Below the pieces are notes generated by a model, which was not told where the DNA came from, did not search any database, and was given only the letters and a program-made list of their open reading frames with translations. A DNA stretch of 64,000 nt from positions 1 through 64,000 of the forward strand of contig UCEZ01000031.1 in the NCBI GenBank assembly GCA_900471525.1, written 5' to 3'. How positions within the stretch are numbered: the stretch's first letter is position 1; every line of letters begins with the position of its first letter. A program made the translations under genes and the position numbers. Of this stretch, positions 17,223 through 25,478 are shown piece by piece. The DNA comes from Hyphomicrobiales bacterium (lineage in GTDB: Bacteria; Pseudomonadota; Alphaproteobacteria; Rhizobiales; Rhizobiaceae).

Positions 17223-19940
17223 ATGGAAAAACGCCTCGCCCGCTACATCTGGACCCATACAAGAGGCCAGCAGCTCTGGATCCTCCTGGTCGTTGCCGTC
17301 TCGATGATCCCTTACTTCCTGTCGTTCGACCTGCCCAAGCAGATCGTCAACGGGCCTATTCAGGGCCAGGGCTTCGATCAGCCGGGCGCCACCCAGACCT
17401 TCATGAACATCAGTTTCGACCTGCCCTGGCTTGGTACGGTCTCGCTGTTTGACGGCGTCGAACTGACACGCATGCAGACCCTGTTCGGACTCAGCATGGT
17501 GTTCCTCGTCCTAGTGATCATCAACGGCCTCTTCAAATTTTACATCAATACCTACAAGGGCCGGCTCGGCGAACGGCTGCTGCGACGCATCCGCTTCGAA
17601 CTCGTCGACCGCATCCTGCGCTTCCCGCCCAGCCAGTTCAAACGCATGAAGGGTGCCGAAGTCTCCAGCATGGTGAAGGATGAGGTGGAACCGCTGGGCG
17701 GCTTTACCGGCGATGCCTTCGTTCAGCCGGCGCTGCTCGGCGGACAGGCGCTGACGGCTCTGTTCTTCATTTTCATGCAGAACGTCTGGCTCGGCCTGAT
17801 CGCGGCCGTCATGGTCGGCGTCCAGGCCGTCATCATTCCGCGCATGCGCCGTCGCCTGCTCGTGCTCGGCCGCGAACGCCAGATCACCGCCCGCGAACTT
17901 GCCGGCCGCGTCAGCGAGATCGTCGACGGCATTGGCACCATTCATGCCTACGACACCTCAAACTACGAACGCGCCGACATCGCCTCTCGTCTCGGCCGCA
18001 TTTTCAAGATCCGCTACGATCTCTACCAGTGGAAATTCCTGGTCAAGTTCATCAACAACTTCCTCGCCCAGCTGACCCCGTTCCTGTTCTATTGCATCGG
18101 CGGGTATCTAGCGCTTCAAGGCCGTCTCGACATCGGTCAGCTGATCGCCGTCATCAGCGCCTACAAGGATCTGCCCGGCCCGCTGAAGGACCTGATCGAC
18201 TGGGACCAGACCCGCCAGGACGTCCAGGTGAAATATGTGCAGGTGGTCGAGCAATTCAGCGTCGACCGCACGATTGATCCGGCCATTCAGGCCGTCGCCA
18301 TCAAGGATGCCGGCGCAATGAAACATCCGCTGGCGGCGGTCAACCTGTCGCTTGCCGACGACAGCGGCGCCAAGCTGCTGGAGCGCGTTTCCGTGCAGAT
18401 ACATCCCGGCGAGACGGTCGCCATCGTCGGCGGCGCGGCCGGCGGCGGCGACATGCTTGCAGAAGCCTTTGCCCGCCTCACCTGGCCCGAGAGCGGCAAG
18501 ATCACAGCAGGTGGCGACGATTTGTTGGAACTGCCGGAATCCGTCACGGGCCGTGGCATTTCCTATGTCTCTGCCGATGCCTATTTCTTCTATGGCAGCC
18601 TGCGCGACAACCTGCTCTACGGCCTCAAACATGCGCCGCTGCGGGATGTTTCCTACGAAGGCAGCCGCGCTACGCATCGCAAATGGGAAATCAACGAAGC
18701 CCGTTTGGCCGGCAACCCGGACTACGACGTCAACAGCGATTGGATCGACTATCAGGCCGCCAATGCCACCAACCGGGATGATCTCTTCACCCCGGTCCTG
18801 TCGGTCCTCGACACCGTTCAGCTGTCGAAGGACATCCTCGACCTGGCTCTTCGAAGCACGATATCACCGGACGACCATCCGGGCCTTGCCGAAGGTCTCG
18901 TCGAGATGCGACACGCCCTTCGCGACGAACTGGAAGAAGCTGGCCTGAGCAGCCTCGTCGTCTCCTTCGAACCCGGTGCCTACAATACAGAGGCAACGGT
19001 CGGCGAAAACCTCCTGTTCGGCACGGCGACCGGCCCGGCGCTCATCGGCAAAGCCATTGGCAAGAATGCCTATTTCCGTTCCGTGGTCGGACGCACCGGC
19101 CTCGACCGAATCCTGTTCGATATGGGCTACAGCATCGCCGAGAACGCGGTCGAGCTGTTCGCCGACCTGCCGCCGGATCACCCGTTCTTCCAGCAACTCA
19201 CCTTCATGACCGCAGACGACATTCCGGATTATCAGCTTCTCTTGCAGAAACTGAAAGGCAAGGGTTTCGAAGCTGCATCAGAGGACGACCGCGGGCAGAT
19301 CATTCGCCTGAGCTTCCGCTATATCGAGCCCCGGCACCGTTTCGGTCTTCTGACCGACGAGTTGATGGCGAAGATCGTCGACGTGCGCCGTCAATTCCAT
19401 GACGGCCTGCCGGATAATATGCGCGGCGATATCGAACGCTACGATCCGGAACATTACCTGGCATCGGCAAGTCTGATGGACAACATCCTGTTCGGCCGCA
19501 TCAGCCACAAGCATTCTGATGGCTCGAAGCGCATCCGTTCGATCGTCAGCTCGCTTTTGAACTCGCTCGGCCTGCTTGAGCGCGTGATCGATATCGGTCT
19601 GGATTTCAATCTCGGCGCCGGCGGCAAACGTCTGACCACCGTGCAGCGCCAGAAGCTCAACCTTGCCCGCGCACTGGTCCGCCGTTCGGATTACTATATC
19701 TTCAACCGGCCGCTGCCGGGCCTCGACCACCGGCTCCAGGACGAAATCGTCCGCGACGTACTGAAGCTCGTGCGCAGGGACGGACGCGATCCCGCGGTCG
19801 TCTGGGTGCTTTCGAACACGGCCCTATCGAGCCTGTTCGATCGTGTCCTGGTCTTCGACAGGGGCTTGCTGGTGGAAGAAGGAACACATGCGGCACTGGT
19901 TGAGAATAACGGTATCTTTAAGGAGCTTGTGTCATCATAA
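17223..19940 (+). CDS. ABC-exporter-like membrane protein with degenerate, split nucleotide-binding domain
   Basis: A 905-residue protein. Residues 1-330 form an ABC exporter type 1 transmembrane domain (helices near 18-35, 88-105, 172-205, 278-300). Residues 370-470 and 740-905 together resemble one nucleotide-binding domain, separated by about 290 extra residues. Every catalytic motif is altered: Walker A reads GAAGGGDM without lysine, the Q-loop glutamine is replaced, the signature reads LTTVQ, Walker B ends IFNRP instead of LDEP, and the H-loop histidine is Asn865. The insert repeats ENLLFG-like segments seen after the Q-loop. It is probably not an ATP-driven pump alone. A cyclic-nucleotide-binding gene follows by 110 bases. 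Confidence 0.8.
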   Translation: MEKRLARYIWTHTRGQQLWILLVVAVSMIPYFLSFDLPKQIVNGPIQGQGFDQPGATQTFMNISFDLPWLGTVSLFDGVELTRMQTLFGLSMVFLVLVIINGLFKFYINTYKGRLGERLLRRIRFELVDRILRFPPSQFKRMKGAEVSSMVKDEVEPLGGFTGDAFVQPALLGGQALTALFFIFMQNVWLGLIAAVMVGVQAVIIPRMRRRLLVLGRERQITARELAGRVSEIVDGIGTIHAYDTSNYERADIASRLGRIFKIRYDLYQWKFLVKFINNFLAQLTPFLFYCIGGYLALQGRLDIGQLIAVISAYKDLPGPLKDLIDWDQTRQDVQVKYVQVVEQFSVDRTIDPAIQAVAIKDAGAMKHPLAAVNLSLADDSGAKLLERVSVQIHPGETVAIVGGAAGGGDMLAEAFARLTWPESGKITAGGDDLLELPESVTGRGISYVSADAYFFYGSLRDNLLYGLKHAPLRDVSYEGSRATHRKWEINEARLAGNPDYDVNSDWIDYQAANATNRDDLFTPVLSVLDTVQLSKDILDLALRSTISPDDHPGLAEGLVEMRHALRDELEEAGLSSLVVSFEPGAYNTEATVGENLLFGTATGPALIGKAIGKNAYFRSVVGRTGLDRILFDMGYSIAENAVELFADLPPDHPFFQQLTFMTADDIPDYQLLLQKLKGKGFEAASEDDRGQIIRLSFRYIEPRHRFGLLTDELMAKIVDVRRQFHDGLPDNMRGDIERYDPEHYLASASLMDNILFGRISHKHSDGSKRIRSIVSSLLNSLGLLERVIDIGLDFNLGAGGKRLTTVQRQKLNLARALVRRSDYYIFNRPLPGLDHRLQDEIVRDVLKLVRRDGRDPAVVWVLSNTALSSLFDRVLVFDRGLLVEEGTHAALVENNGIFKELVSS

Positions 19941-20003
19941 TGTTAAAGGCAAAGTCCATGCGTGCGGCGGGGACGCAGGCAGGGACATTCTTCCGAAGGG
20001 CAG

Positions 20004-20021
20004 CATTGACAATCGTCAATG
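20004..20021. promoter_or_regulatory. Perfect palindrome between the ABC-like gene and the cyclic-nucleotide-binding gene
   Basis: CATTGAC and GTCAATG flank AATC in a perfect 7-4-7 inverted repeat, extendable to CAG and CTG outside with one bulged base. It lies midway in the 110-base gap before the cyclic-nucleotide-binding gene and 30 bases before its ATG. It could be an operator or a leader hairpin; it does not match a Crp site. Confidence 0.45.
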
Positions 20022-20050
20022 GCTGACGATGCGGGAGGATAAGATGGGGA

Positions 20051-20524
20051 ATGGGCACCGACATGCTGTTGAAGGATGAAGTTCAAATGCTGCGGCGCGT
20101 GCCGCTGTTTTCGAATGTCGAACCGGGAAAGCTGAAGCTTCTTGCGTTCACCTCCGACCGGGTGAGTTACGATCCCGGCGAGGCCATCTTCCATCAGGGC
20201 GACACCGGCGATGCAGCCTATGTTGTGCTGGCCGGCAAAGCAGACATCCTGGTCGATTCCTCGACCGGCCCGATCAAGATCGCCGAAGTCGAGACCAATT
20301 CCATTGTCGGCGAAATCGCCATCCTCTGTGACGTCTCGCGTACCGCCACCGTGCAGACGACGACGGCGCTGGAAGCCCTGCGCATCCGCAAGGACCATTT
20401 CCTCAAGCTGCTGACCGATTTTCCCGAGATCACCATCGAGATCATGCGCGTGCTGGCCGACCGCCTGAGCCACACCACAAGCGAGTTGACGGAAGCCAGG
20501 AGCCGCGCGCGCAAGGCGGATTAA
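20051..20524 (+). CDS. Stand-alone cyclic nucleotide-binding domain protein
   Basis: A 157-residue protein that is almost entirely one cNMP-binding domain. The beta-roll shows YDPGEAIFHQGDTGDAAYVV near residue 40, and the phosphate-binding cassette GEIAILCDVSRTATV (residues 87-101) keeps Glu88 and Arg97, which bind the ribose and cyclic phosphate, so ligand binding looks intact. There is no helix-turn-helix after it, unlike Crp/Fnr regulators, so it likely acts by protein contact. The preceding pseudo-ABC membrane protein is the obvious candidate partner. An ATG at 20063 is an alternative start. Its stop lies two bases from the convergent phosphoesterase stop. Confidence 0.88.
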   Translation: MGTDMLLKDEVQMLRRVPLFSNVEPGKLKLLAFTSDRVSYDPGEAIFHQGDTGDAAYVVLAGKADILVDSSTGPIKIAEVETNSIVGEIAILCDVSRTATVQTTTALEALRIRKDHFLKLLTDFPEITIEIMRVLADRLSHTTSELTEARSRARKAD

Positions 20525-20525
20525 G

Positions 20526-22355
20526 TCAGCGTCCGCTCGCCTCGCCCCAAATCACCGCCGCGCTTTTCCCCACACTGCCCGGATCATTGCGGCTGATCGC
20601 CCCGGTCGTCCGATCAATGCTGAAATTTCCTGACGGCAGGCCGGACGCATATTTCTCGAACATGCGGAAGATCAGGGCAAACCGCCCCTGTGCCGTATGC
20701 ATATCACCCAAAACGCGATCGGCGAAAAGCTGCCCCACGGCCGTGTACGCCGCCATCCGTTCCTCGGCGATCCAGTCGAATGCCAGTTCGCTTCCCATCC
20801 GCAAGCGGTACCAGTCGGCCAGGAAATCCATCACCGAAATGCCGGAAAGCTGCACAACCGCTGCCGCTGTCCCTGCCTCCGTTAACCGCTTCGCCAGACG
20901 CTCCTGCAGGTCGGCATCGTTGTGAGCGGCCGCAACGACGTCGATCGCGTCTGCCGTCGTCAACGGTTCATCCATCAGCGTCAGCAGTGCCAGATCGGTA
21001 AGGCTAAGATTGCGGATCAGCTCTGCCATATCCTTCGGCCATTCACGCTTGAGATAGCGCCGTCCGACCAGATGGCCGAGATGTTCGAACAGGAACCCGC
21101 CATAGTCGTCGACATCAAGCAGTCCGCCTGCTTCCAACCGTGACGGCACGATCTCCCTGGCGTAAGCCTGCCTCACATCCGCATCGAGCGGCATGGAATC
21201 GATCCCGATGGTCTCGATATCGATGCGCTGCTCGCGGATGGTGACCACCTTGTAGGCGCCGGGAAAGGCAACGAGGGATGGCATTGCCACGTTGATTAGG
21301 AAGCGATCTTCGCCACCATATCGCGCAGTATCGTTCACGTGCAGGTGCCCGCTGAAATGAACATCGATCCCCGCCTCAATCAGCGCTTCGGCAACGCCTG
21401 TCCCGGGAATACGTTCCGACATGCCCGTCCGACCCAACAACGCCACCTCGTCATCGACGGTTGAATCGAGCGGATCGAGAACGGGATAGTGCGAAAACGT
21501 AAGCAGGCATTTGCCCTCAAGACACGCACGCCGGGCAACGTCCTTCATCCAGTCGAGAACGAACCGCTTATGAACGAGCATCGCATTCCAGCCGGCGCTG
21601 GTGCTGTCGGCAAGATCGCCCTCGTCACCCGGCGCCACACCATCGACGGGTACGAAAACATTGGCGTCGATCATCAACAGCCAAACGCCGGGAAAGGGCT
21701 CGACGAGATAGGAGGCGTCCATCAACACGCGCATGGTGCGCCCGTCCGGCGAATGCACCTCATAGCGCCGCGCTGCCGGATCGCCATCCCTACCGAACGG
21801 CGTCTCCCAATGAAGATCGCCCGACTGCGGATAAAAGCCGAAATCCGCCATGGCATCGAGCCCCTCCGGGTAACCCTGGCAATACATTCGATCGCTGGCA
21901 ATAACCGAATGCGCGCCACGATCGCGCATATGCGGGTCGCTGCTGAGGATGCTGTAGGTGCCGTCCTCGTTCATGAATCGCTTGGCCCGATGCCTGCCGG
22001 CCGCACCGAAGATGTCGTGATTGCCGACGGTGGCGTAGAAACGCATGCCGAAGCGCGCCACATAACTGTCGAGTACCCGTTTCACGCCATTGACGGTTTC
22101 GACCTGCCCATCATCGGAGTAATCGCCGAGCAGCACAACGTGACGGATACCGCTGGCTGCGATCTCCTCGAGCGCATGGTGGAATGCGAAATAGCTTTCG
22201 TTGAAGACGCGGGTCGATCGGGCTGTATCGGCGAGCAACCTGAACGTCAGCCGGTGATCACCCTGCATGATACCGGGAAAGCCATAATCAGCGTAGAGAT
22301 CGTGAAAATGCGCATCGGCGATGACGGCAATGCGCGGATGCTGTGAGAGCGGCAT
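20526..22355 (-). CDS. Calcineurin-like metallophosphoesterase with long C-terminal extension
   Basis: A protein of 609 residues from the ATG at 22355, or 648 from an ATG at 22472; the shorter form starts just before the first strand of the catalytic domain. All metal-site motifs are present: IADAHFH, LLGDYSDDG, VGNHDIF, FSHYPV and HFSGHLHVND, so an active two-metal phosphoesterase is expected. About 270 C-terminal residues form an unassigned helical region. Substrates in this fold include cyclic nucleotides (CpdA), nucleotide sugars and phosphoproteins. Its position against the cNMP-binding gene makes a cNMP or sugar-phosphate substrate attractive but unproven. Confidence 0.82.
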   Translation of the reverse strand: MPLSQHPRIAVIADAHFHDLYADYGFPGIMQGDHRLTFRLLADTARSTRVFNESYFAFHHALEEIAASGIRHVVLLGDYSDDGQVETVNGVKRVLDSYVARFGMRFYATVGNHDIFGAAGRHRAKRFMNEDGTYSILSSDPHMRDRGAHSVIASDRMYCQGYPEGLDAMADFGFYPQSGDLHWETPFGRDGDPAARRYEVHSPDGRTMRVLMDASYLVEPFPGVWLLMIDANVFVPVDGVAPGDEGDLADSTSAGWNAMLVHKRFVLDWMKDVARRACLEGKCLLTFSHYPVLDPLDSTVDDEVALLGRTGMSERIPGTGVAEALIEAGIDVHFSGHLHVNDTARYGGEDRFLINVAMPSLVAFPGAYKVVTIREQRIDIETIGIDSMPLDADVRQAYAREIVPSRLEAGGLLDVDDYGGFLFEHLGHLVGRRYLKREWPKDMAELIRNLSLTDLALLTLMDEPLTTADAIDVVAAAHNDADLQERLAKRLTEAGTAAAVVQLSGISVMDFLADWYRLRMGSELAFDWIAEERMAAYTAVGQLFADRVLGDMHTAQGRFALIFRMFEKYASGLPSGNFSIDRTTGAISRNDPGSVGKSAAVIWGEASGR

Positions 22356-22584
22356 TCTATCGGTGTTTTCCGTCTGCGCGTTCAAACCGGATTCGTTTCC
22401 TTTCGTCTCTGGCACATATGGAAATAAAAAGCGAATTGAAGTCTCGCTTAACCCATGCAGTTTGGCTAACATGCCTGCAATGAGGCTTGGTTAATCAAGC
22501 CCGCTTTAAAAGACGACCTTAATAATTAAGTGGGACAGTTGCAGACGGGAAGCCAAGGTAGCTATCCGTGACTGAGGCAAGAGA

Positions 22585-23415
22585 GTGAACGAAAACGTGT
22601 TTCGGGTGCGGTTATGGGGAGTGCGTGGCAGCCTCCCGGTCTCGGGGGCCGAGTTCGAGAGTTATGGCGGCAACACCATCTGCATCGAAATGCAATGCGG
22701 ACCCCATAGGCTATTGTTCGATGCCGGCTCGGGATTGATGCCGGCGGGCCAAGCACTGAAGTCCGAGGGCGTTTCCGATTTCAACCTGTTCTTCACCCAC
22801 TGTCACTACGACCATATCGTCGGCCTTCCCTATCTGCCGGCACTGTTTGATCCGCATGCGTCGGTTACCCTATGGTCGGGACATCTGGCCGGCCGTATGT
22901 CGACGCGCCAGATGATCGGCGAATTCATGCGTCCACCGTGGTTTCCCGTCGAGCCGGATATCTGCCGCGCCTCGATCAACTGCCGCGATTTCCGCTCCGG
23001 CGACGTGCTGGCTCCCTACCCCGACGTGGCGATCCGGACCGGAAGCCTCAACCATCCGGGCGGCGCGATCGGTTACCGGGTAGAATGGGGCGGCCGCGCC
23101 GTGGCGCTGGTGACCGATACCGAGCACAAGCCCGGCACGCTCGATCCCGCCGTGCTTGACCTCATCGATGGCGCCGATCTCTTTCTCTATGATTGCATGT
23201 ACACCGACGACGAAATGCACCGCCACGTCGGATACGGCCATTCTTCATGGCAGCAGGCGATCCGGCTTGCCAAGGCCGCAAAGGCCAAACAGGTGGCGTT
23301 CATCCACCATTCGCCGCTGCGCACCGACAGCGAACTCGACGCCATCCAGCGGCTCGCCGGTCAGGAATTCAACGGCGCCTTCACCGCCCGCGACGGCCAG
23401 GTGATCGACCTCTGA
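22585..23415 (+). CDS. Metallo-beta-lactamase-fold hydrolase
   Basis: A 276-residue soluble MBL-fold protein with a GTG start. It opens WGVRGSLPVSG with YGGNT, characteristic of the branch close to phosphodiesterases and RNase Z-like enzymes, and has the metal motif THCHYDH near residue 72, then SLNHPGG (His), VTDTEH (Asp) and a late FIHHSP (His). All seven ligands expected for a two-zinc site can be placed. This branch includes cyclic-nucleotide and other phosphodiesterases, which would fit the neighbouring cyclase and cNMP-binding genes, but a specific substrate cannot be read. It is divergent from the metallophosphoesterase and converges with the deacetylase-like gene. Confidence 0.85.
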   Translation: MNENVFRVRLWGVRGSLPVSGAEFESYGGNTICIEMQCGPHRLLFDAGSGLMPAGQALKSEGVSDFNLFFTHCHYDHIVGLPYLPALFDPHASVTLWSGHLAGRMSTRQMIGEFMRPPWFPVEPDICRASINCRDFRSGDVLAPYPDVAIRTGSLNHPGGAIGYRVEWGGRAVALVTDTEHKPGTLDPAVLDLIDGADLFLYDCMYTDDEMHRHVGYGHSSWQQAIRLAKAAKAKQVAFIHHSPLRTDSELDAIQRLAGQEFNGAFTARDGQVIDL

Positions 23416-23428
23416 GAGAGGGTTATCG

Positions 23429-24184
23429 TCAGACCGGAATTTCCGGCGCCTGAAGGAGATCGGCAACCGGCGTCCATCGGCAGGCAGGGTGACGCACTGT
23501 AACCTCGAACAGCGCACTCATGAAATCCCAGACAGCGGCGTCGTGGACAAGATGATGGGTCAAAAGCCCCATCGCCCCGCCATGCGCGAACATGTGCCTC
23601 AGCCGCGCAACAATCTCGACGGCCAATGCCTGCGGATCACGCCCGCCTCGCGTCCCGTGCCAGTCCATCACGTCCACATGGGTGTTGACCAATGGCAAGG
23701 CCGACGGCTTCTCCGGCCCGTAAACCGACAGTGCCCGATAGCCGAGCCCGGTGAGATGCGGCACAAGTGCTGCATCAATCCGGTTCCACGGCGGTATCAG
23801 CATCGGAATGAACCGTTCGCCGTGCAAATGGCTCAGAAGATCAAAACCCTGCTTCAATTCGCCGAGCACATCCTCCGCTGGCCGATGCCGCCCAAGCTCC
23901 TGTTTCTTTTCGTCTGCATTGGCATAGTTCCTGTGCGACCAGCCGTGCACGGCGACGGAGCACAAGGGTTCCCGCTGTAGCCTGTCCCCAAGCGCTTCGC
24001 CCGTGCGAGCCGGAATGACCGCCAGCGTCAGCGGCACGGAAAACGTGCCCGACAATTCCAGCAGCCTGTCGAGCGGGGTGGTAGGCTCTATGGCATCGTC
24101 ATCGCGCAGCCAGAAATACGCGATCTTGCCCGCCTGCTGCCAGCGGTCCAATTCCCGATCAAGGATTTCCCCGAAATCGTCCAT
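23429..24184 (-). CDS. Polysaccharide deacetylase-like (CE4 fold) protein
   Basis: A 251-residue soluble protein with CE4-type landmarks: FWLRDDDAI near residue 25 (catalytic and metal aspartates), LTLAVIPA, the zinc motif VHGWSHRNY, and a PPWNRI segment that matches the R/P-x-x-W-N of the third motif. CE4 enzymes remove N- or O-acetyl groups from sugars. No signal peptide is visible, so it probably acts in the cytosol on a precursor. The ATG at 24184 lies one base after the stop of the upstream glycosyltransferase, so the two genes form an operon. Confidence 0.8.
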   Translation of the reverse strand: MDDFGEILDRELDRWQQAGKIAYFWLRDDDAIEPTTPLDRLLELSGTFSVPLTLAVIPARTGEALGDRLQREPLCSVAVHGWSHRNYANADEKKQELGRHRPAEDVLGELKQGFDLLSHLHGERFIPMLIPPWNRIDAALVPHLTGLGYRALSVYGPEKPSALPLVNTHVDVMDWHGTRGGRDPQALAVEIVARLRHMFAHGGAMGLLTHHLVHDAAVWDFMSALFEVTVRHPACRWTPVADLLQAPEIPV

Positions 24185-24185
24185 C

Positions 24186-25280
24186 TTATCGCGCTCTTTC
24201 CAGATATTCGTTGAGGATCGTGCCCAGTTGCGCTGCGGCCCGATCGAACGAGCGCTCCTCACCGGCAAATGTCCTTGCGGCAGCAGCAAGTGCTGCGCGT
24301 TCCTCATCGTGCGTCAAAAGCCGTTCGATCGCCCGCGCATAGGCATCAACATCCGCCGGCGGCGTCAACAGACCCGTTCGTCCGTGCACAACCACTTCCG
24401 GCACACCGGCGATCCTTTGCGCGACGACAGGTAAACCGGCTGCCTGCGCCTCCAGATAGGCCAGGCCATAGGCCTCGCCGCAGCCCGGCCAGACATAAAG
24501 CGCCGAACGCGACAGGAGTTTGGCGATGTCGGCCGCCGGTTTTTCTCCGTGCCAGATGATCCTGTCCTCATCGAAACCGGAAAAGAGCGACCGTACCTCG
24601 GTTGCACGCGGACCACCGCCGACCACGGACAATTGCCAGGGCAGATGCATCAATCGAGAGAGAGCATCAGCCAGCATGACGTAGCTGTCCATCTTGTCGC
24701 CGGACCGCATCATCGCCACGGTGATCAACCGTCCCGGCTCCGGCATCGGTCGTTTCTCGACAAACAACGCCGGATCGACAAACGGAGGCAGCAATGCCAG
24801 ATGCGCACCGGGAACGGCTGAAGCAAGGCCGTCAAGGTCGCGCTGGGTGAGGCAGATGTTCACCGAAGCCTGTTCCACCGCATCCCGTACCGCCTGCTGC
24901 ATTTCCGACCACAAACCGATATTGCGCCGGGCGGAATAGGACGCTTCCGCCGTCACATAGTCCAATCCGAAATCGCGGGCGAGCGATGGGCCGATGAAGT
25001 CGGGCGCCTTGTAGTAAGGGTGATAACAGAACCATGCGTTCGGCGGCCCCGCCTCTCGCCATTGAGCCGATAGCCTCGCCCGCTCCGCCTCGGCCGCCGC
25101 GGACAAAGCCGTCACTGCGGACGCCGACGCATCCGGCAGAAAGCTCCGCAATTCCGACGCGATCGCCACCTCGTGACCCGCCCGTTCCAATGCCGTCATC
25201 AGCAGGCGCGCCATCAGCCGGTCGCCAGAGGGCACGGGATGGTTGGGAGATTTCAGCGGGCAATAGAAAGCGATCTTCAT
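24186..25280 (-). CDS. Glycosyltransferase family 4 protein
   Basis: A 364-residue GT-B enzyme. The N-terminus has the SGDRLMARLLMTALERAGHEV acceptor-domain opening and the C-terminal domain shows WPGCGEAYGLAYLEAQAAG with AGVPEVVVHGRTG, the E-x7-E nucleotide-sugar site of GT4. It heads a two-gene operon with the deacetylase-like protein. Similar pairs (glycosyltransferase plus CE4 protein) occur in exopolysaccharide and glycolipid loci, so it probably contributes to the same glycan as the three glycosyltransferases 10 kb away. Confidence 0.85.
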   Translation of the reverse strand: MKIAFYCPLKSPNHPVPSGDRLMARLLMTALERAGHEVAIASELRSFLPDASASAVTALSAAAEAERARLSAQWREAGPPNAWFCYHPYYKAPDFIGPSLARDFGLDYVTAEASYSARRNIGLWSEMQQAVRDAVEQASVNICLTQRDLDGLASAVPGAHLALLPPFVDPALFVEKRPMPEPGRLITVAMMRSGDKMDSYVMLADALSRLMHLPWQLSVVGGGPRATEVRSLFSGFDEDRIIWHGEKPAADIAKLLSRSALYVWPGCGEAYGLAYLEAQAAGLPVVAQRIAGVPEVVVHGRTGLLTPPADVDAYARAIERLLTHDEERAALAAAARTFAGEERSFDRAAAQLGTILNEYLERAR

Positions 25281-25369
25281 GAAGACGTTGTTCTAGAACA
25301 TCGAACCGATGATGGAAACCGGCAGTTTTGTGCGCAATGGCAACCTATGATCCAGCTTCGTGAAATTAG

Positions 25370-25450
25370 ACCTTCTGCCGGGTCATCGATACCGCGATCC
25401 TGACGGACAACGGCAGCTTCCGCGCTTTCGATGGGCGAACCGCTTCCTGG
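25370..25450 (+). other. Possible remnant of an rve-type transposase
   Basis: In the 198-base gap between two minus-strand genes, a 27-codon frame contains RVIDTAILTDNGSFR, resembling the catalytic (I/V)xTDNGxxF motif of integrase-type insertion-sequence transposases. Stops flank it, and no other transposase motif or terminal repeat is seen. It may be scar DNA or coincidence. Confidence 0.25.
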
Positions 25451-25478
25451 TAGTGTCCGCGCGGACCGGGAGAGCCGA

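Noticed and set aside
20004-20021. Crp-type binding site before the cNMP-binding gene
   Set aside because: The palindrome lacks TGTGA/TCACA half-sites and the right spacing.
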